NCBI GenBank assembly: GCA_029202985.1
Contig: CP119316.1
Coordinates: forward strand, 3,211,001 to 3,275,000
Length of the DNA stretch: 64,000 nt
From: Candidatus Andeanibacterium colombiense
GTDB taxonomy: Bacteria; Pseudomonadota; Alphaproteobacteria; Sphingomonadales; Sphingomonadaceae
Direction: 5' to 3'
The stretch's first letter is position 1. The number at the start of each line of letters is the position of its first letter. The position numbers were made by a program, and so were the translations under genes. Below the pieces are notes generated by a model, which worked only from the letters and a program-made list of their open reading frames with translations, was not told the origin of the DNA and made no database searches. Shown here one piece after another: positions 1 to 9,090 of the stretch.

Positions 1-953
1 ACACCAGGGTTTCCGCCGACAATTGGGAAGCGCTGGAGCTGGAAGGCGAAGATCCGGTCTTCACCAAGATCAAGAGCACGGCCAGCTACACCAACATCCT
101 GCCGCGCCTGCAAGTCAATTATCGCGCGTCGGACAATTTCGTGGTGCGGGGTGCGTTCTACACCTCGATCGCGCGGCCCGAGCCGCTGTATATGTCGGGC
201 GCGATCTCGATCGAGGAGGATGACGGCGAAGTCGACGTCGAGATGGGGAATCCCAACCTCAAGCCGTCTTATGCCTATAATTTCGATCTCAGCGTCGAGC
301 GTTATTTCGGTTCGATCGGGCTGATTTCGGGCGGGGTCTATTACAAGAAGATCAAGCGCTTCATCTTCAGCGGCACCGCGCCGGAGACCGAAGGCGACCT
401 TGAGCGGTTCGAGAACGATCCGCGCCTGGCCGGCAAGACGATCGACGACGTGGTTACCTATACCAACGGCAAGAACGCCGACATCTACGGCATCGAATTC
501 AACCTGGTGAAGCAGTTCACCGAACTGCCGGGCGCGCTGGGGGGGCTTGGCATCTATGCCAATGCGACCTTCCAGCACAGCAAGGCGGACGCCGGGATCG
601 AAGGGCTGCCCGACGGCGATTTCTTCAACGCGCCGAACACGATCTTCACCGGCGCGCTGACCTACCAGAAATACGGCATCGAAGGGACGTTGGCCTATAG
701 CTGGCGCGACAAGCAGGCGGTGAGCTTCTCCAGCTACAACACCCGCATCGTCGAACAGGCCTATGGTTCGCTCGATGCGCAGCTGCGCTACACGGTGGTG
801 CCGGGGGTGAAATTGTTCGTTAACGCGGTCGATGTGCTGAACAGCGGCAAGAAGCCGATCGTCGACCAGCGCTACGGCGAAGGCAGCCCCTATCTGCAGG
901 GCGCGACCTACACTGGCCGCACGATGACCTTCGGCATCAACGCCTCGTTCTGA
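1..953 (+). CDS. TonB-dependent receptor, C-terminal part (5' end outside window)
   Basis: The reading frame is open from the first full codon of the window (position 3) to TGA at 951-953, giving 316 residues of the C-terminal half of an outer-membrane TonB-dependent receptor. The segment has the alternating aromatic/polar pattern of beta strands, the blocks NPNLKPSYAYNFDLSVERY and SIGLISGGVYYKKIKRF typical of the late barrel, and it ends in a terminal strand finishing in Phe (TMTFGINASF). The plug domain and TonB box lie upstream of the window. The PhoX-type phosphatase gene begins 4 nt after the stop, so the two are probably co-transcribed. That pairing hints at uptake of a phosphorylated or phosphate-linked substrate, but the ligand cannot be read from the sequence. 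Confidence 0.93.
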   Translation, partial: TRVSADNWEALELEGEDPVFTKIKSTASYTNILPRLQVNYRASDNFVVRGAFYTSIARPEPLYMSGAISIEEDDGEVDVEMGNPNLKPSYAYNFDLSVERYFGSIGLISGGVYYKKIKRFIFSGTAPETEGDLERFENDPRLAGKTIDDVVTYTNGKNADIYGIEFNLVKQFTELPGALGGLGIYANATFQHSKADAGIEGLPDGDFFNAPNTIFTGALTYQKYGIEGTLAYSWRDKQAVSFSSYNTRIVEQAYGSLDAQLRYTVVPGVKLFVNAVDVLNSGKKPIVDQRYGEGSPYLQGATYTGRTMTFGINASF

Positions 954-957
954 CGCC

Positions 958-2937
958 ATGTTCTCCAAGCAGCGCGCCGCCCTGGTCCGTGGGATAGTCC
1001 GCAACGACAAGGGCGGCGCGCGCCCCTATCGCCCGCGCAGCGACGCGCCGCCGGTGTCGCAGGTGATCGATCGGCGCGCGTTCCTGCTCGGCGCGGCGGG
1101 TGCGGCGGTCGGCACCGCATTGGGGCTCGGGGCGGAAGTGAAGGCCGCCGAACTGGGGGCGGAGGCCGGGCTCGATTACGCGAAGGACCAGGCGTTCGAC
1201 TTCGCCGAGATCAAGCTGGAGGCGCGCGCCTACGACATGCTGCCCGAAGGCTACAAGCGCCAGGTGGTGATGCGCTGGGGCGATCCGATGTTCGACGACG
1301 AACCCGATTTCGATTTCAAGAAGCAGTCGGCCCGCGGCGCCCGCCGACGGTTCGGCTACAACAACGATTACACCGCCTTCATGCCGCTGCCGCATGGCAG
1401 CCGGTCGTCAGAACGCGGGCTGCTGGCGGTGAACCACGAATATCCGATCCCGCAGCTGATGTTCGCCGGGCTGGCGGGGAACCGGGTGGCGGAAGACATC
1501 ACCCGCGAGCAGGTCGATATCAGCATCGCCTCATGCGGCCATTCGGTGGTCGAAGTGCGCCGCACCGGCGATGTGTGGGAAGTGGAGCGGGGCAGCCCCT
1601 ATAATCGCAGGATCACCGCCGACACTCCGATGCGGATCGGCGGCCCGGCCGCGGGCCATCCGAAATTGCGCACCAGCGCCGACCCGACCGGCCGCGCGGT
1701 GCTGGGCACGCATGACAATTGCAACGGCGGGATCACCCCCTGGGGCACGATCCTGACTTGCGAGGAAGGCTCGGCCGATTTTTTCGCCGGCACGGTCGAG
1801 ACCCATCCCGACCGCGCGCATATGGAACGCAACCATTACGAAACATCCGCCCACGGCCGCTATGGCTGGGCGCGGTTCCACGAACGCTTCGATTTCGACC
1901 GCGAGCCGAACGAGCCCAACCGCTTCGAATGGGTGGTCGAGATCGATCCCTTCGCGCCCGACGAACCGGCGGTGAAACGCACCGCGCTCGGCCGCTTCGC
2001 CCATGAGGGCGCACATTGCGCGCTGGCGGCGGACGGAAGGGTGGTGGTCTATCTCGGCGACGACTGGGAATTCGAATATTGCTACCGCTTCGTCAGCGAC
2101 CGCGCGTTCGATCCGGTGGACCGCGCGGCCAACCGCGACCTGCTGGACGAGGGCGTGCTCTCCGCCGCGCTGTTCGCCGCGGACGGGACGATGCGCTGGC
2201 TGCCGCTGGTCCACGGGCAGGGCCCGCTGACGCCCGAGAACGGCTTTGCCGATCAGGGCGATGTGCTGCTCCAGACCCGCCGCGCGGCCGACCTGCTCGG
2301 CGCGACGCCGATGGATTCGCCCGAGGGCTACGAGCCGGATCCGGTGAACGGCCATGTGTTCATCGCGCTGACCGGCAATGCCGAACGCCGCACCGACCAG
2401 GTCGATCCGGCCAATCCGCGCCCGGCCAATGCCAATGGGCATATGCTGGAACTGATGCCGCCGCGGGTGGGGGACAAGCCGGATCACGGCGCGGACAGTT
2501 TCGCCTGGCGGGTGTTCCTGCTGTGCGGCGATCCGCGCGATCCGGCGCAGGGCGGGACTTTCCCGGCGGGGACCAGCTCCGAAGGCTGGTTCGTAGAGCC
2601 GGACAATATCGGCTTCGATCCGGCCGGGCGGCTGTGGCTGTGCAGCGACGGGCCGGGCATCCGCAAGCACGACGGGGTGTGGGCGATGCATGTCGCCGGG
2701 CCGCTAGCGGGCCTGCCGCGGCTGTTCTATTCGGCGCCGTCGAAATCCGAATGCTGCAGCCCGGCCTTCACGCCCGATGGCTGCACGATGTTCCTGTCGA
2801 TCCAGCATCCGTCCGAAGGCGCGAGCGGGATCGACGAGGTGACCACGCGGTGGCCGGACTTCGACCCGGCAATGCCGCCGCGACCCGCGGTGATCGCGAT
2901 CCGGCGCGTGGACGGGAAAATAGTCGGGGGAGGGTAA
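958..2937 (+). CDS. PhoX family (DUF839) phosphatase, Tat-exported
   Basis: This 659-residue protein belongs to the PhoX/DUF839 family, whose characterised members are calcium- and iron-dependent alkaline phosphatases acting in the periplasm. Residues 38-60 hold a twin-arginine signal (DRRAFLLGAAGAAVG) after an unusually long N-region, so the folded cofactor-loaded enzyme should leave by the Tat route. Family-type blocks include CNGGITPWGTILTCEEG, FAHEGAHCA and the acidic/aromatic segment EGWFVEPDNIGFDPAGRLW, consistent with a metal-binding beta-propeller. It follows the TonB receptor by 4 nt, and no strong ribosome-binding site is visible, so translational coupling is likely. A phosphatase role is inferred from the family; some DUF839 proteins have unknown substrates. 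Confidence 0.85.
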   Translation: MFSKQRAALVRGIVRNDKGGARPYRPRSDAPPVSQVIDRRAFLLGAAGAAVGTALGLGAEVKAAELGAEAGLDYAKDQAFDFAEIKLEARAYDMLPEGYKRQVVMRWGDPMFDDEPDFDFKKQSARGARRRFGYNNDYTAFMPLPHGSRSSERGLLAVNHEYPIPQLMFAGLAGNRVAEDITREQVDISIASCGHSVVEVRRTGDVWEVERGSPYNRRITADTPMRIGGPAAGHPKLRTSADPTGRAVLGTHDNCNGGITPWGTILTCEEGSADFFAGTVETHPDRAHMERNHYETSAHGRYGWARFHERFDFDREPNEPNRFEWVVEIDPFAPDEPAVKRTALGRFAHEGAHCALAADGRVVVYLGDDWEFEYCYRFVSDRAFDPVDRAANRDLLDEGVLSAALFAADGTMRWLPLVHGQGPLTPENGFADQGDVLLQTRRAADLLGATPMDSPEGYEPDPVNGHVFIALTGNAERRTDQVDPANPRPANANGHMLELMPPRVGDKPDHGADSFAWRVFLLCGDPRDPAQGGTFPAGTSSEGWFVEPDNIGFDPAGRLWLCSDGPGIRKHDGVWAMHVAGPLAGLPRLFYSAPSKSECCSPAFTPDGCTMFLSIQHPSEGASGIDEVTTRWPDFDPAMPPRPAVIAIRRVDGKIVGGG

Positions 2938-2973
2938 GGCCCTAGCGGCCCCGCCGCGCGAAGCGGCGCCTCA

Positions 2974-3003
2974 TTCCGCAGCCCGGAGCACCGGGCTGCG
3001 GAA
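2974..3003. terminator. Bidirectional hairpin between convergent genes
   Basis: A perfect 13-bp inverted repeat (arms 2974-2986 and 2991-3003, loop AGCA) sits between the converging phoX-like and urcA-like genes. It is GC-rich and followed on the plus strand by CGGCTTTAAT, with only a short T-run, so it could stop transcription in both directions. Confidence 0.6.
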
Positions 3004-3018
3004 CGGCTTTAATCCGGC

Positions 3019-3351
3019 TCAGCGGTTGGACGCGAGCTGAACCTGGGCGTTGCCGGCGGCTTTCGCCAGGCGGGCATCGATCTGGGCGCGGACGTCCGCG
3101 ATCACTTCGGCCTGGCACTGACGGCTGCGCTCGCCAAGGGCGAGGTGCACGGTCGCCAGACGGTCGCCGCACACTGCGCGGGCGGCCTGGTCCAGACGGA
3201 TATCGAGGCGCTGCTGCCCATCCGCGGTCGAGAGGTCGAGCCCTTCGAGGCGAAGCGTCGCCTTGTCCTGGGCAAAGGGGTTGTCGGTGGTGGCGGCAGA
3301 GGCAGAGGACGCCAGGGCGCACGCGGCCAAGACCAGAAGGCCTTTCTTCAT
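3019..3351 (-). CDS. UrcA family protein (secreted)
   Basis: A 110-residue protein with a clear Sec signal peptide (MKKGLLVLAACALASSASA) and the UrcA-family core: a conserved Cys in RAVCGDR and a second in SRQCQAEV, which probably form a disulfide, and a C-terminal helix rich in Ala. UrcA proteins are small periplasmic proteins frequent in sphingomonads and caulobacters; their function is unknown. The start is supported by an AGGAGA Shine-Dalgarno 6-7 nt upstream. The gene is monocistronic and converges with the PhoX-type gene. Confidence 0.85.
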   Translation of the reverse strand: MKKGLLVLAACALASSASAATTDNPFAQDKATLRLEGLDLSTADGQQRLDIRLDQAARAVCGDRLATVHLALGERSRQCQAEVIADVRAQIDARLAKAAGNAQVQLASNR

Positions 3352-3480
3352 CGTAATCTCCTGTGTGTGAACGTTGGTGCCGCTCTGCGGCGGCTACACG
3401 GCTCACATAGTGCGATGAAGTGCGGGTTGCAAGGAGTGGCTGAATTCTGCCGTTTTTTGTGCAGTGCGGCAAAGTTCCGG

Positions 3481-3906
3481 TCAGGGGATGCTGATCTCCA
3501 GCGCCGCCAGATCGGTCAGCGTGCCGAGCAGGCCGAGCGGAAGATCGACGCTGTCCGAAGTCTCGACCTGGGTGTTCGGATCGCGCAGCGAAACCTCGAT
3601 CGTGCGCGCGTAGGGCCCGCACCACTGACGCACCGTATCGACCGGAACCCGGGCCTTCCAACCACGCTTCCCTTCGACCGCGACAGCCTGTCCCGCGATG
3701 CTCACGGCGGCGGAAGGATCGTCGCGATGTCCGCTGATCAACAGGCAGCTTTGCGATCCGCAGCGGACCACCCGCGTGCTCGCTTCGGAAGCGGCCATCG
3801 CGGAGGTGGGGACGCTCGCGGCGACCACTGCGCCGACAAGGGCGAGCGCGCATTTGCGTCCGAAAAATCGCGGAAAACGGGCACCGGAGGCCAGAATTCG
3901 ATCCAT
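3481..3906 (-). CDS. Hypothetical secreted protein with two cysteine pairs
   Basis: I do not recognise the family. The 141-residue product has an N-terminal signal peptide (hydrophobic residues about 20-38, likely cleavage after SAMA). Cysteines are arranged as CGSQSC near residue 50 plus a third in RQWCGPY. The rest looks like a small beta-rich extracytoplasmic domain. A GAGGAGA ribosome-binding site precedes the ATG, and a compact palindrome (3925-3943, CGTGCCGCC-A-GGCGGCACG) lies directly upstream in the leader. Codon choice matches the neighbours. It reads in the same direction as urcA, 129 nt before it. Confidence 0.6.
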   Translation of the reverse strand: MDRILASGARFPRFFGRKCALALVGAVVAASVPTSAMAASEASTRVVRCGSQSCLLISGHRDDPSAAVSIAGQAVAVEGKRGWKARVPVDTVRQWCGPYARTIEVSLRDPNTQVETSDSVDLPLGLLGTLTDLAALEISIP

Positions 3907-4064
3907 GGCAGAGTCTCCTCACACCGTGCCGCCAGGCGGCACGACGTTTGCTGACACTCTCCCAAAGATCGGGTTCTATATGACCTGGAGCCGAGACTAT
4001 CGTTGTTACGCAACCGGTCAAGCGTAATATTACGGTGATGAGACAGTCCGCCGGTTTCGCCCGC

Positions 4065-4784
4065 TCAATCCCGACGGACGACGGCGATTCCGCCGAGCGC
4101 CATCAGCGCCAGCGCGAACCAGGTCAGCGCATATTCGAGGTGGTGGTTGTAGAACGAAACCACCGTCAGCCCGCCGATCGGCTGGCCCGGCGCGGCCGGC
4201 GCGGCCGCCGCGTCGATGAAATAGGGGGCGAGATCGGGCAGATGTTTTGCGTTGCCGATCGCGGCGACATCGCGCGAATACCAGCGGCCGCGCGCCGGAT
4301 TGTTGCGGCGCAGAAAAGCGCCGCCGGGCTCGGTGATTCGCAAAAGCCCGTTCACCGTGACCGCGTTTTGCGATTCGCCTTGCCGCCGAGTCGCGCGTTC
4401 GCGCAGCGCCTGGGGGACAAAGCCGCGGTTGATCAGCACCCGCCATCCGGCATCGGTGCGCAGCGGGGTCACGATCCAGTAGCCGGCGCCGAGATCGGTC
4501 ACCGCCTGCACCGGGGTCTCGTTTTGATGCTCGAACACGCCGCGAACGGTCACCCGGCGATAGAGATCGTGTTCGCGGTCGATCCGTGGCCACAGGGCGG
4601 GGCCGGGCGCGGGACCCGGTGCGGCATCAATCCGCCGGTCGACCGCGGCGATCAGCGCGAGCTTTTCGGTACGCCGCTCGACCTGCCACACGCCGAGCGC
4701 GAGGAACGCCGCCGCCAGCACCGCCAGCGCCGCGATCAGGCCGCGGCGCCCGCGCTTTGCCGTCGCGGTGGTGTGAGACGTCAC
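4065..4784 (-). CDS. SURF1 family protein, oxidase assembly
   Basis: A 239-residue SURF1-type membrane protein. It has one transmembrane helix near the N terminus (about residues 14-34), a large extracytoplasmic beta domain with family blocks such as VRGVFEHQNETPVQ, GYWIVTPLRTDAGWRVLINRG and GLLRITEPGG, and a second C-terminal membrane helix (YALTWFALALMALGGIAVV). SURF1 proteins help insert haem into haem-copper oxidases. Here the gene is the last of the cyo operon, 13 nt after cyoD, matching the quinol-oxidase-specific Surf1q type known in alphaproteobacteria. The start is GTG at 4784. Confidence 0.88.
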   Translation of the reverse strand: MTSHTTATAKRGRRGLIAALAVLAAAFLALGVWQVERRTEKLALIAAVDRRIDAAPGPAPGPALWPRIDREHDLYRRVTVRGVFEHQNETPVQAVTDLGAGYWIVTPLRTDAGWRVLINRGFVPQALRERATRRQGESQNAVTVNGLLRITEPGGAFLRRNNPARGRWYSRDVAAIGNAKHLPDLAPYFIDAAAAPAAPGQPIGGLTVVSFYNHHLEYALTWFALALMALGGIAVVRRD

Positions 4785-4797
4785 GCCTGGCGGCGGT

Positions 4798-5199
4798 TCA
4801 CGGCGCGCCCGACATGGATGCCATCGGCATCTGCGCCATCGGCATCATGTTGGCGTTGAGGTGGTACATCACCCACACCGACCCGCCGATCGTGATCGCG
4901 ACGATCACCACGGTGAACAGGAACGCGAGCAACGTCCAGCCGCCTTCGGAGCGGGTGTCGAGGTGGAGGAAGAACACCACGTGGACCACGATCTGGGCGA
5001 AGGCGAGGGCGAAGATCGCGGCGGCGGTCGCGATCTTGTCGTGCAGCACATCGCCCATCACCAGCCAGAACGGCAGCGCGGTAAGCACGATCGCGAGCAG
5101 CGAACCGATCCAGAAGCCGCGCTGGCTGTGGGGCCGATCGCCGTGCCCGTGATTGCCGTGCCCCTGATCGCCGTGGGTATGGGAAGCTGTATCGCTCAC
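4798..5199 (-). CDS. cyoD: Cytochrome o ubiquinol oxidase subunit IV
   Basis: A 133-residue subunit with three membrane helices (FWIGSLLAIVLTALPFWLVM, AAIFALAFAQIVVHVVFFLHL, LLAFLFTVVIVAITIGGSVWV), the CyoD pattern. The His/Gly-rich N-terminal tail (HTHGDQGHGNHGHGD) and Met-rich C terminus (MMPMAQMPMASM) are longer than in enterobacterial CyoD and could bind copper, which is an inference. The GTG start at 5199 overlaps the cyoC stop in a GTGA arrangement, so translation is coupled. The subunit stabilises the CyoB/CyoC core. Confidence 0.93.
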   Translation of the reverse strand: MSDTASHTHGDQGHGNHGHGDRPHSQRGFWIGSLLAIVLTALPFWLVMGDVLHDKIATAAAIFALAFAQIVVHVVFFLHLDTRSEGGWTLLAFLFTVVIVAITIGGSVWVMYHLNANMMPMAQMPMASMSGAP

Positions 5200-5822
5200 T
5201 GGATCACTCCGAACAGATAGACGAAGGTGAACACGCCGATCCAGATGATGTCGAGGAAGTGCCAGAACATGCTCAGGCACATCAGCCGCCGGCGGTTCTC
5301 GGGGATCAGGCCGCGCTGGCCGATCTGGACCAGCATCACCACGATCCAGATCAGCCCGACCGTGACGTGGGCCCCGTGGGTCCCGACCAGCGTGAAGAAG
5401 GCGGAGAGGAAGGCGCTGCGCCCGGGCCCGGCACCCTCGGCGATCAGATGCGAGAACTCGTAAAGTTCGACCCCGACGAACGCCGCGCCGAGCAGGCCGG
5501 TGATGCCGAGCCACAACTGCGTCGGACCAGCCCGCCCGGCCTCGATATGCGGGATCGCCATGCCGAAGGTGATCGAGGAGGCAAGCAGGAAGCTGGTGTT
5601 GAGGGCGACCAGCGGCAGGTCGAAGATCTCGCGCGGCACCGGTCCGCCCGCGAAGCTCGAACTGACCACGCCGAACATCGCGAAGAGGGACGCGAAGATC
5701 AGCGCGTCGCTCATCAGATAGATCCAGAACCCCAGCGCGGTCGCGCCGCTGCCGTGGGCGTGATCGTCGTCGAAGACGTGGAACACCGGCGGTTCGGCTG
5801 CGGGAGCGGCGGTATCGGTCAT
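5196..5822 (-). CDS. cyoC: Cytochrome o ubiquinol oxidase subunit III
   Basis: A 208-residue polytopic protein of the haem-copper oxidase subunit III family, with five predicted helices. Diagnostic blocks are [49 protein letters not shown] and [18 protein letters not shown]. It is part of the proton-pumping quinol oxidase of the inner membrane. Its ATG at 5822 overlaps the cyoB stop (ATGA) and its stop overlaps the cyoD GTG, so the operon is tightly coupled. Confidence 0.95.
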   Translation of the reverse strand: MTDTAAPAAEPPVFHVFDDDHAHGSGATALGFWIYLMSDALIFASLFAMFGVVSSSFAGGPVPREIFDLPLVALNTSFLLASSITFGMAIPHIEAGRAGPTQLWLGITGLLGAAFVGVELYEFSHLIAEGAGPGRSAFLSAFFTLVGTHGAHVTVGLIWIVVMLVQIGQRGLIPENRRRLMCLSMFWHFLDIIWIGVFTFVYLFGVIQ

Positions 5823-7822
5823 GCGCCTGCTCCTGCGGCGGGGGAGGGTGCGCGCCGGCCCTCGGTCGCGGCGACTTCTTCGGCCGGGATGTAATAGTCG
5901 CGACTGTAGTTGAAGGTGTGGGCGATCGCGGTCACCAGCAGCGCGGCGAAGCTGAGCGCGGCGAGCCACCAGATGTACCACACCATCGCGAAGCCCAGCA
6001 CCAGCGCGAGGCCGGAGAGGATCACGCCGGCACCGGTGTTGCGCGGCATGTGGATTGGCTTGAAGCCCGCGGTCGGGCGCTGGTAGCCGCGGGTCTTCAT
6101 GTCGTGCCACGCGTCGAGATCGTGGACGAGCGGAGTGAACGCGAAATTATAGGCCGGCGGCGGCGACGAGGTCGACCATTCGAGCGTGCGCCCGCCCCAC
6201 GGATCGCCGGTCGTGTCGGCCAGCTCGCGGCGTTTGACGATCCCCATCACGATGCTCATCACGAAGCCGAGAATGCCGATCAGGATGATCACCGCGCCGA
6301 TTCCGGCGACGATGAAATAGGGCTGCAGGCTCGGGTCGTCGAAATGGTTCACGCGGCGCGTGGTGCCCATCAGGCCGACGATGTAGATCGGCGTCCACGC
6401 GACCCAATAGCCGATCACCCAGCCCCAGAAGGCGACCTTGCCCCAGAATTCATCGAGCTTGAAGCCAAACGCCTTGGGGAACCAGTAGACCATCGCCGCG
6501 AACAGCCCGAACACCACGCCGCCGATGATCGTGTTGTGGAAATGCGCGACCAGGAACAGCGAGTTGTGCAGCACGAAGTCGGCCGGCGGGATCGCGAGCA
6601 GGACCCCGGTCATGCCCCCGACGGTGAAGGTCAGCATGAAGGCGACCACCCACATCATCGGCAGTTCGTAGCGGATGTTGCCGCGGTACATCGTGAACAG
6701 CCAGTTGAAGATTTTCGCGCCGGTCGGGATCGAGATCACCATCGTCGCGATGCCGAAGAAGCTGTTCACGCTGGGGCCCGCGCCCATGGTGAAGAAGTGG
6801 TGCAGCCACACGAGGTAGCTGAGGATCGTGATGACCACGGTCGCGTAGACCATCGAGGAATAGCCGAACAGCGGCTTGCCGGTGAAGGTCTGGGTGATCT
6901 CGGAATAGATGCCGAAGGCCGGGAGCACGAGCACGTAGACTTCCGGGTGGCCCCAGATCCACACCATGTTCCAGTACATCATCGGCGCGCCGCCGAGTTC
7001 GTTGGTGAAGAAATGCGTGCCCGCATAGCGGTCGAGCAGCAGCAGGAAGAACGCCGCGGTCAGCGCCGGGAAGATCGCCACCGCCAGCACGTTGGAGCAC
7101 AGCGCGGTCCAGCAGAACACCGGCATCTTCATCATCGACATGCCGGGCGCGCGCATCTTGATGATCGTCGCGACCATGTTGATCGCGGACAGCGTGGTGC
7201 CGACCCCGGCGATCTGGAGCGACCACAGATAATAATCGACCCCGGTATCCGGGCTGTAGGCAAGTTCCGACAGCGGCGCGTAGCCGAGCCAGCCGGTTCG
7301 CGCGAATTCGCCGACGAACAGCGAGATCATCGTGAGCACCGCGCCGGCGACCGTGAGCCAGAAGCTGAGGTTGTTGAGGAATGGGAAGGCCACGTCGCGC
7401 GCGCCGATCTGCAGCGGCATCACGAAGTTCACGATGCCCACGACCAGCGGGATCGCGACGAAGAAGATCATGATCGTGCCGTGTGCGGTGAAGATCTGGT
7501 CGTAGTGGTGCGGGGGCAGATAGCCCTCGTTCGATCCGAACGCGATCGCCTGCTGCAGACGCATCATGATCGCATCGGAAAAGCCGCGCAGCAGCATCAC
7601 GATCCCGAGGACGATATACATGATGCCGATCTTCTTGTGATCGACGCTGGTGAACCACTCGTGCCAGAGATAGCCCCACAGCTTGTAGCGCGTGATCAGC
7701 CCGACCACCGCGAGCCCCAGCAGCGCCACGACCACGAAGGTCCCGAGCAGGATCGGTTCGTGAAACGGGAAGGAATCCCAGGTGAGGCGGCCGAAGACGG
7801 TTTTTGCGAGGGTCTGGGTCAT
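5819..7822 (-). CDS. cyoB: Cytochrome o ubiquinol oxidase subunit I
   Basis: A 667-residue catalytic subunit carrying the haem b, haem o and CuB sites. Visible ligands are the His of [10 protein letters not shown], the His-Tyr pair of [15 protein letters not shown] (CuB and cross-linked Tyr), the double His of WLHHFFTMG, and the two His of [11 protein letters not shown]. Length and 15-helix architecture match CyoB rather than the shorter cytochrome c oxidase subunit I. It oxidises ubiquinol, reduces oxygen to water and pumps protons across the inner membrane. The start overlaps the cyoA stop (ATGA). Confidence 0.97.
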   Translation of the reverse strand: MTQTLAKTVFGRLTWDSFPFHEPILLGTFVVVALLGLAVVGLITRYKLWGYLWHEWFTSVDHKKIGIMYIVLGIVMLLRGFSDAIMMRLQQAIAFGSNEGYLPPHHYDQIFTAHGTIMIFFVAIPLVVGIVNFVMPLQIGARDVAFPFLNNLSFWLTVAGAVLTMISLFVGEFARTGWLGYAPLSELAYSPDTGVDYYLWSLQIAGVGTTLSAINMVATIIKMRAPGMSMMKMPVFCWTALCSNVLAVAIFPALTAAFFLLLLDRYAGTHFFTNELGGAPMMYWNMVWIWGHPEVYVLVLPAFGIYSEITQTFTGKPLFGYSSMVYATVVITILSYLVWLHHFFTMGAGPSVNSFFGIATMVISIPTGAKIFNWLFTMYRGNIRYELPMMWVVAFMLTFTVGGMTGVLLAIPPADFVLHNSLFLVAHFHNTIIGGVVFGLFAAMVYWFPKAFGFKLDEFWGKVAFWGWVIGYWVAWTPIYIVGLMGTTRRVNHFDDPSLQPYFIVAGIGAVIILIGILGFVMSIVMGIVKRRELADTTGDPWGGRTLEWSTSSPPPAYNFAFTPLVHDLDAWHDMKTRGYQRPTAGFKPIHMPRNTGAGVILSGLALVLGFAMVWYIWWLAALSFAALLVTAIAHTFNYSRDYYIPAEEVAATEGRRAPSPAAGAGA

Positions 7823-8928
7823 GAGTGGTTCGATGCTGGCTTGGTGCCGCCTGCCTGCGCCAGTGCGCGCGGGAGCGTCAGCAGGGAGAAGTCGCGATTA
7901 TGTCCATGTTCGTGGCCCGGTGCCTTCTCGAGCGCGGGCACGGCCGGGGAATGGTCGCCGACCTGATCGGTCGGGACCGGCTGCCCGCCCGCCTGGCCCG
8001 AGGCGCGCATCCGGTCGCGCATCATCACGTCGGCCATGCAGGCCTTGCCCGGCTGGACGCACTGGTTGACGATCCGGTCGAACAGATCGGCCTGGACTCC
8101 CGAGAAATGCTGCACCGAGGCCTTTTCGCTGGGTTGTTCCAGCTTGAGGTACTCCGCGGTCGCGAGCGCGCCGCCGCTGCCCTTTACCTGAGCGACCCAT
8201 TGCTGAAAGCCGGGGCTGTCCATTCCGCGCAGCTTGAAGCGCATGTCGGAATAGCCGCGCCCGGTGTAGTTGCCCGAATAGCCCCAGGTCTCGCCGGGCT
8301 GGTTCAGCACCGCGTTGAGTTCGGACTTCATCCCCGGCATCGCATAGACCATGCCGGCCAGCGTGGGCGCATAGAAGGTGTTGAACTGGCTGGTCGAGGT
8401 GATCGAGAAATGGACCGGCACGTCCACCGGCACCGCAAGTTCGTTGATCGTGGCGATGCCCTGGTCCGGATAGATGAACAGGAATTTCCAGTCGAGCGCG
8501 ACCACCTGCACCTCGACCGGCTTCGTGCCCGCCGGGATCGGGCGGCCCGGCGCGATCCGTTCGAGCGGGCGGAACGGATCGAGCAGATGGGTGCTGGTCC
8601 AGGTGACCGCGCTCAGCGCGATGATGATCAGCAGCGGGCATGCCCAGATCGCCAGTTCCAGCGTGGTCGAATGGTTGAAATGGGGGTCGTAGACCTTGTC
8701 GGGATTGCCGCGCCGGTATTTCCACGCGAACAGCACCGTCAGCACCATCACCGGGACGATGATCAGCAGCATCAGCACGACCGAGACGAGGATCAAATTG
8801 CGCTGCTGGACCGCGATGTCCCCGGTCGGGTTCATCACGACCATGTCGCAGCCGCTCAGCAGGGCCAGTGCCGCGGCGGCGCACAGGGCGCGGGCGGACC
8901 GGATCGAGGGGGGAGTCGAACGAAGCAT
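7819..8928 (-). CDS. cyoA: Cytochrome o ubiquinol oxidase subunit II (lipoprotein)
   Basis: A 369-residue subunit II. The ATG at 8928 gives a lipoprotein signal with lipobox LLSGC (Cys 27), then two membrane helices (residues about 43-65 and 85-105) and a periplasmic cupredoxin domain. The domain lacks the CuA cysteine pair ([21 protein letters not shown] region), as expected for a quinol rather than cytochrome c oxidase. The C-terminal extension is long and His-rich ([10 protein letters not shown]). The frame stays open far upstream, over the neighbouring MFS gene, but that part is a shadow. First gene of cyoABCD-surf1. An FNR/FixK-like box lies 37-50 nt upstream of the start. Confidence 0.94.
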   Translation of the reverse strand: MLRSTPPSIRSARALCAAAALALLSGCDMVVMNPTGDIAVQQRNLILVSVVLMLLIIVPVMVLTVLFAWKYRRGNPDKVYDPHFNHSTTLELAIWACPLLIIIALSAVTWTSTHLLDPFRPLERIAPGRPIPAGTKPVEVQVVALDWKFLFIYPDQGIATINELAVPVDVPVHFSITSTSQFNTFYAPTLAGMVYAMPGMKSELNAVLNQPGETWGYSGNYTGRGYSDMRFKLRGMDSPGFQQWVAQVKGSGGALATAEYLKLEQPSEKASVQHFSGVQADLFDRIVNQCVQPGKACMADVMMRDRMRASGQAGGQPVPTDQVGDHSPAVPALEKAPGHEHGHNRDFSLLTLPRALAQAGGTKPASNHS

Positions 8929-8964
8929 CTGCCTGTGCCCTAAAGCGCCGTCGCCGGTGCCGCT

Positions 8965-8978
8965 TTGACTCAAATCAA
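8965..8978. promoter_or_regulatory. FNR/FixK-type box TTGAC-N4-ATCAA
   Basis: The sequence TTGACTCAAATCAA fits the alphaproteobacterial FnrL/FixK consensus TTGAY-N4-RTCAA at all ten defined positions. It lies in the divergent region between cyoA (start 8928) and the MFS gene (start 9091). Being close to the cyoA start, it would more likely repress than activate the aerobic oxidase under low oxygen. This is an inference from motif and position only. Confidence 0.5.
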
Positions 8979-9090
8979 GCGATTGCATGAGCAAATCGGC
9001 CAACAACGGGAAACAGGATCGCGAATCATCGTTGGGATGGTAAGCTTCCGGGCACGCTACAATTCGAGCAGGTCCAAGGAAAGGGCCGTA

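Noticed and set aside
4023..4034. Perfect 12-bp palindrome CGTAATATTACG
   Set aside because: It is short and AT-rich, lies between genes of the same direction, and has no second copy or clear regulator; not listed as a feature.
5918..7966. Plus-strand 682-codon frame opposite cyoB
   Set aside because: Composition (Asp/His/Arg/Glu runs) is the usual complement of a membrane protein gene; cyoB on the other strand has every catalytic ligand.
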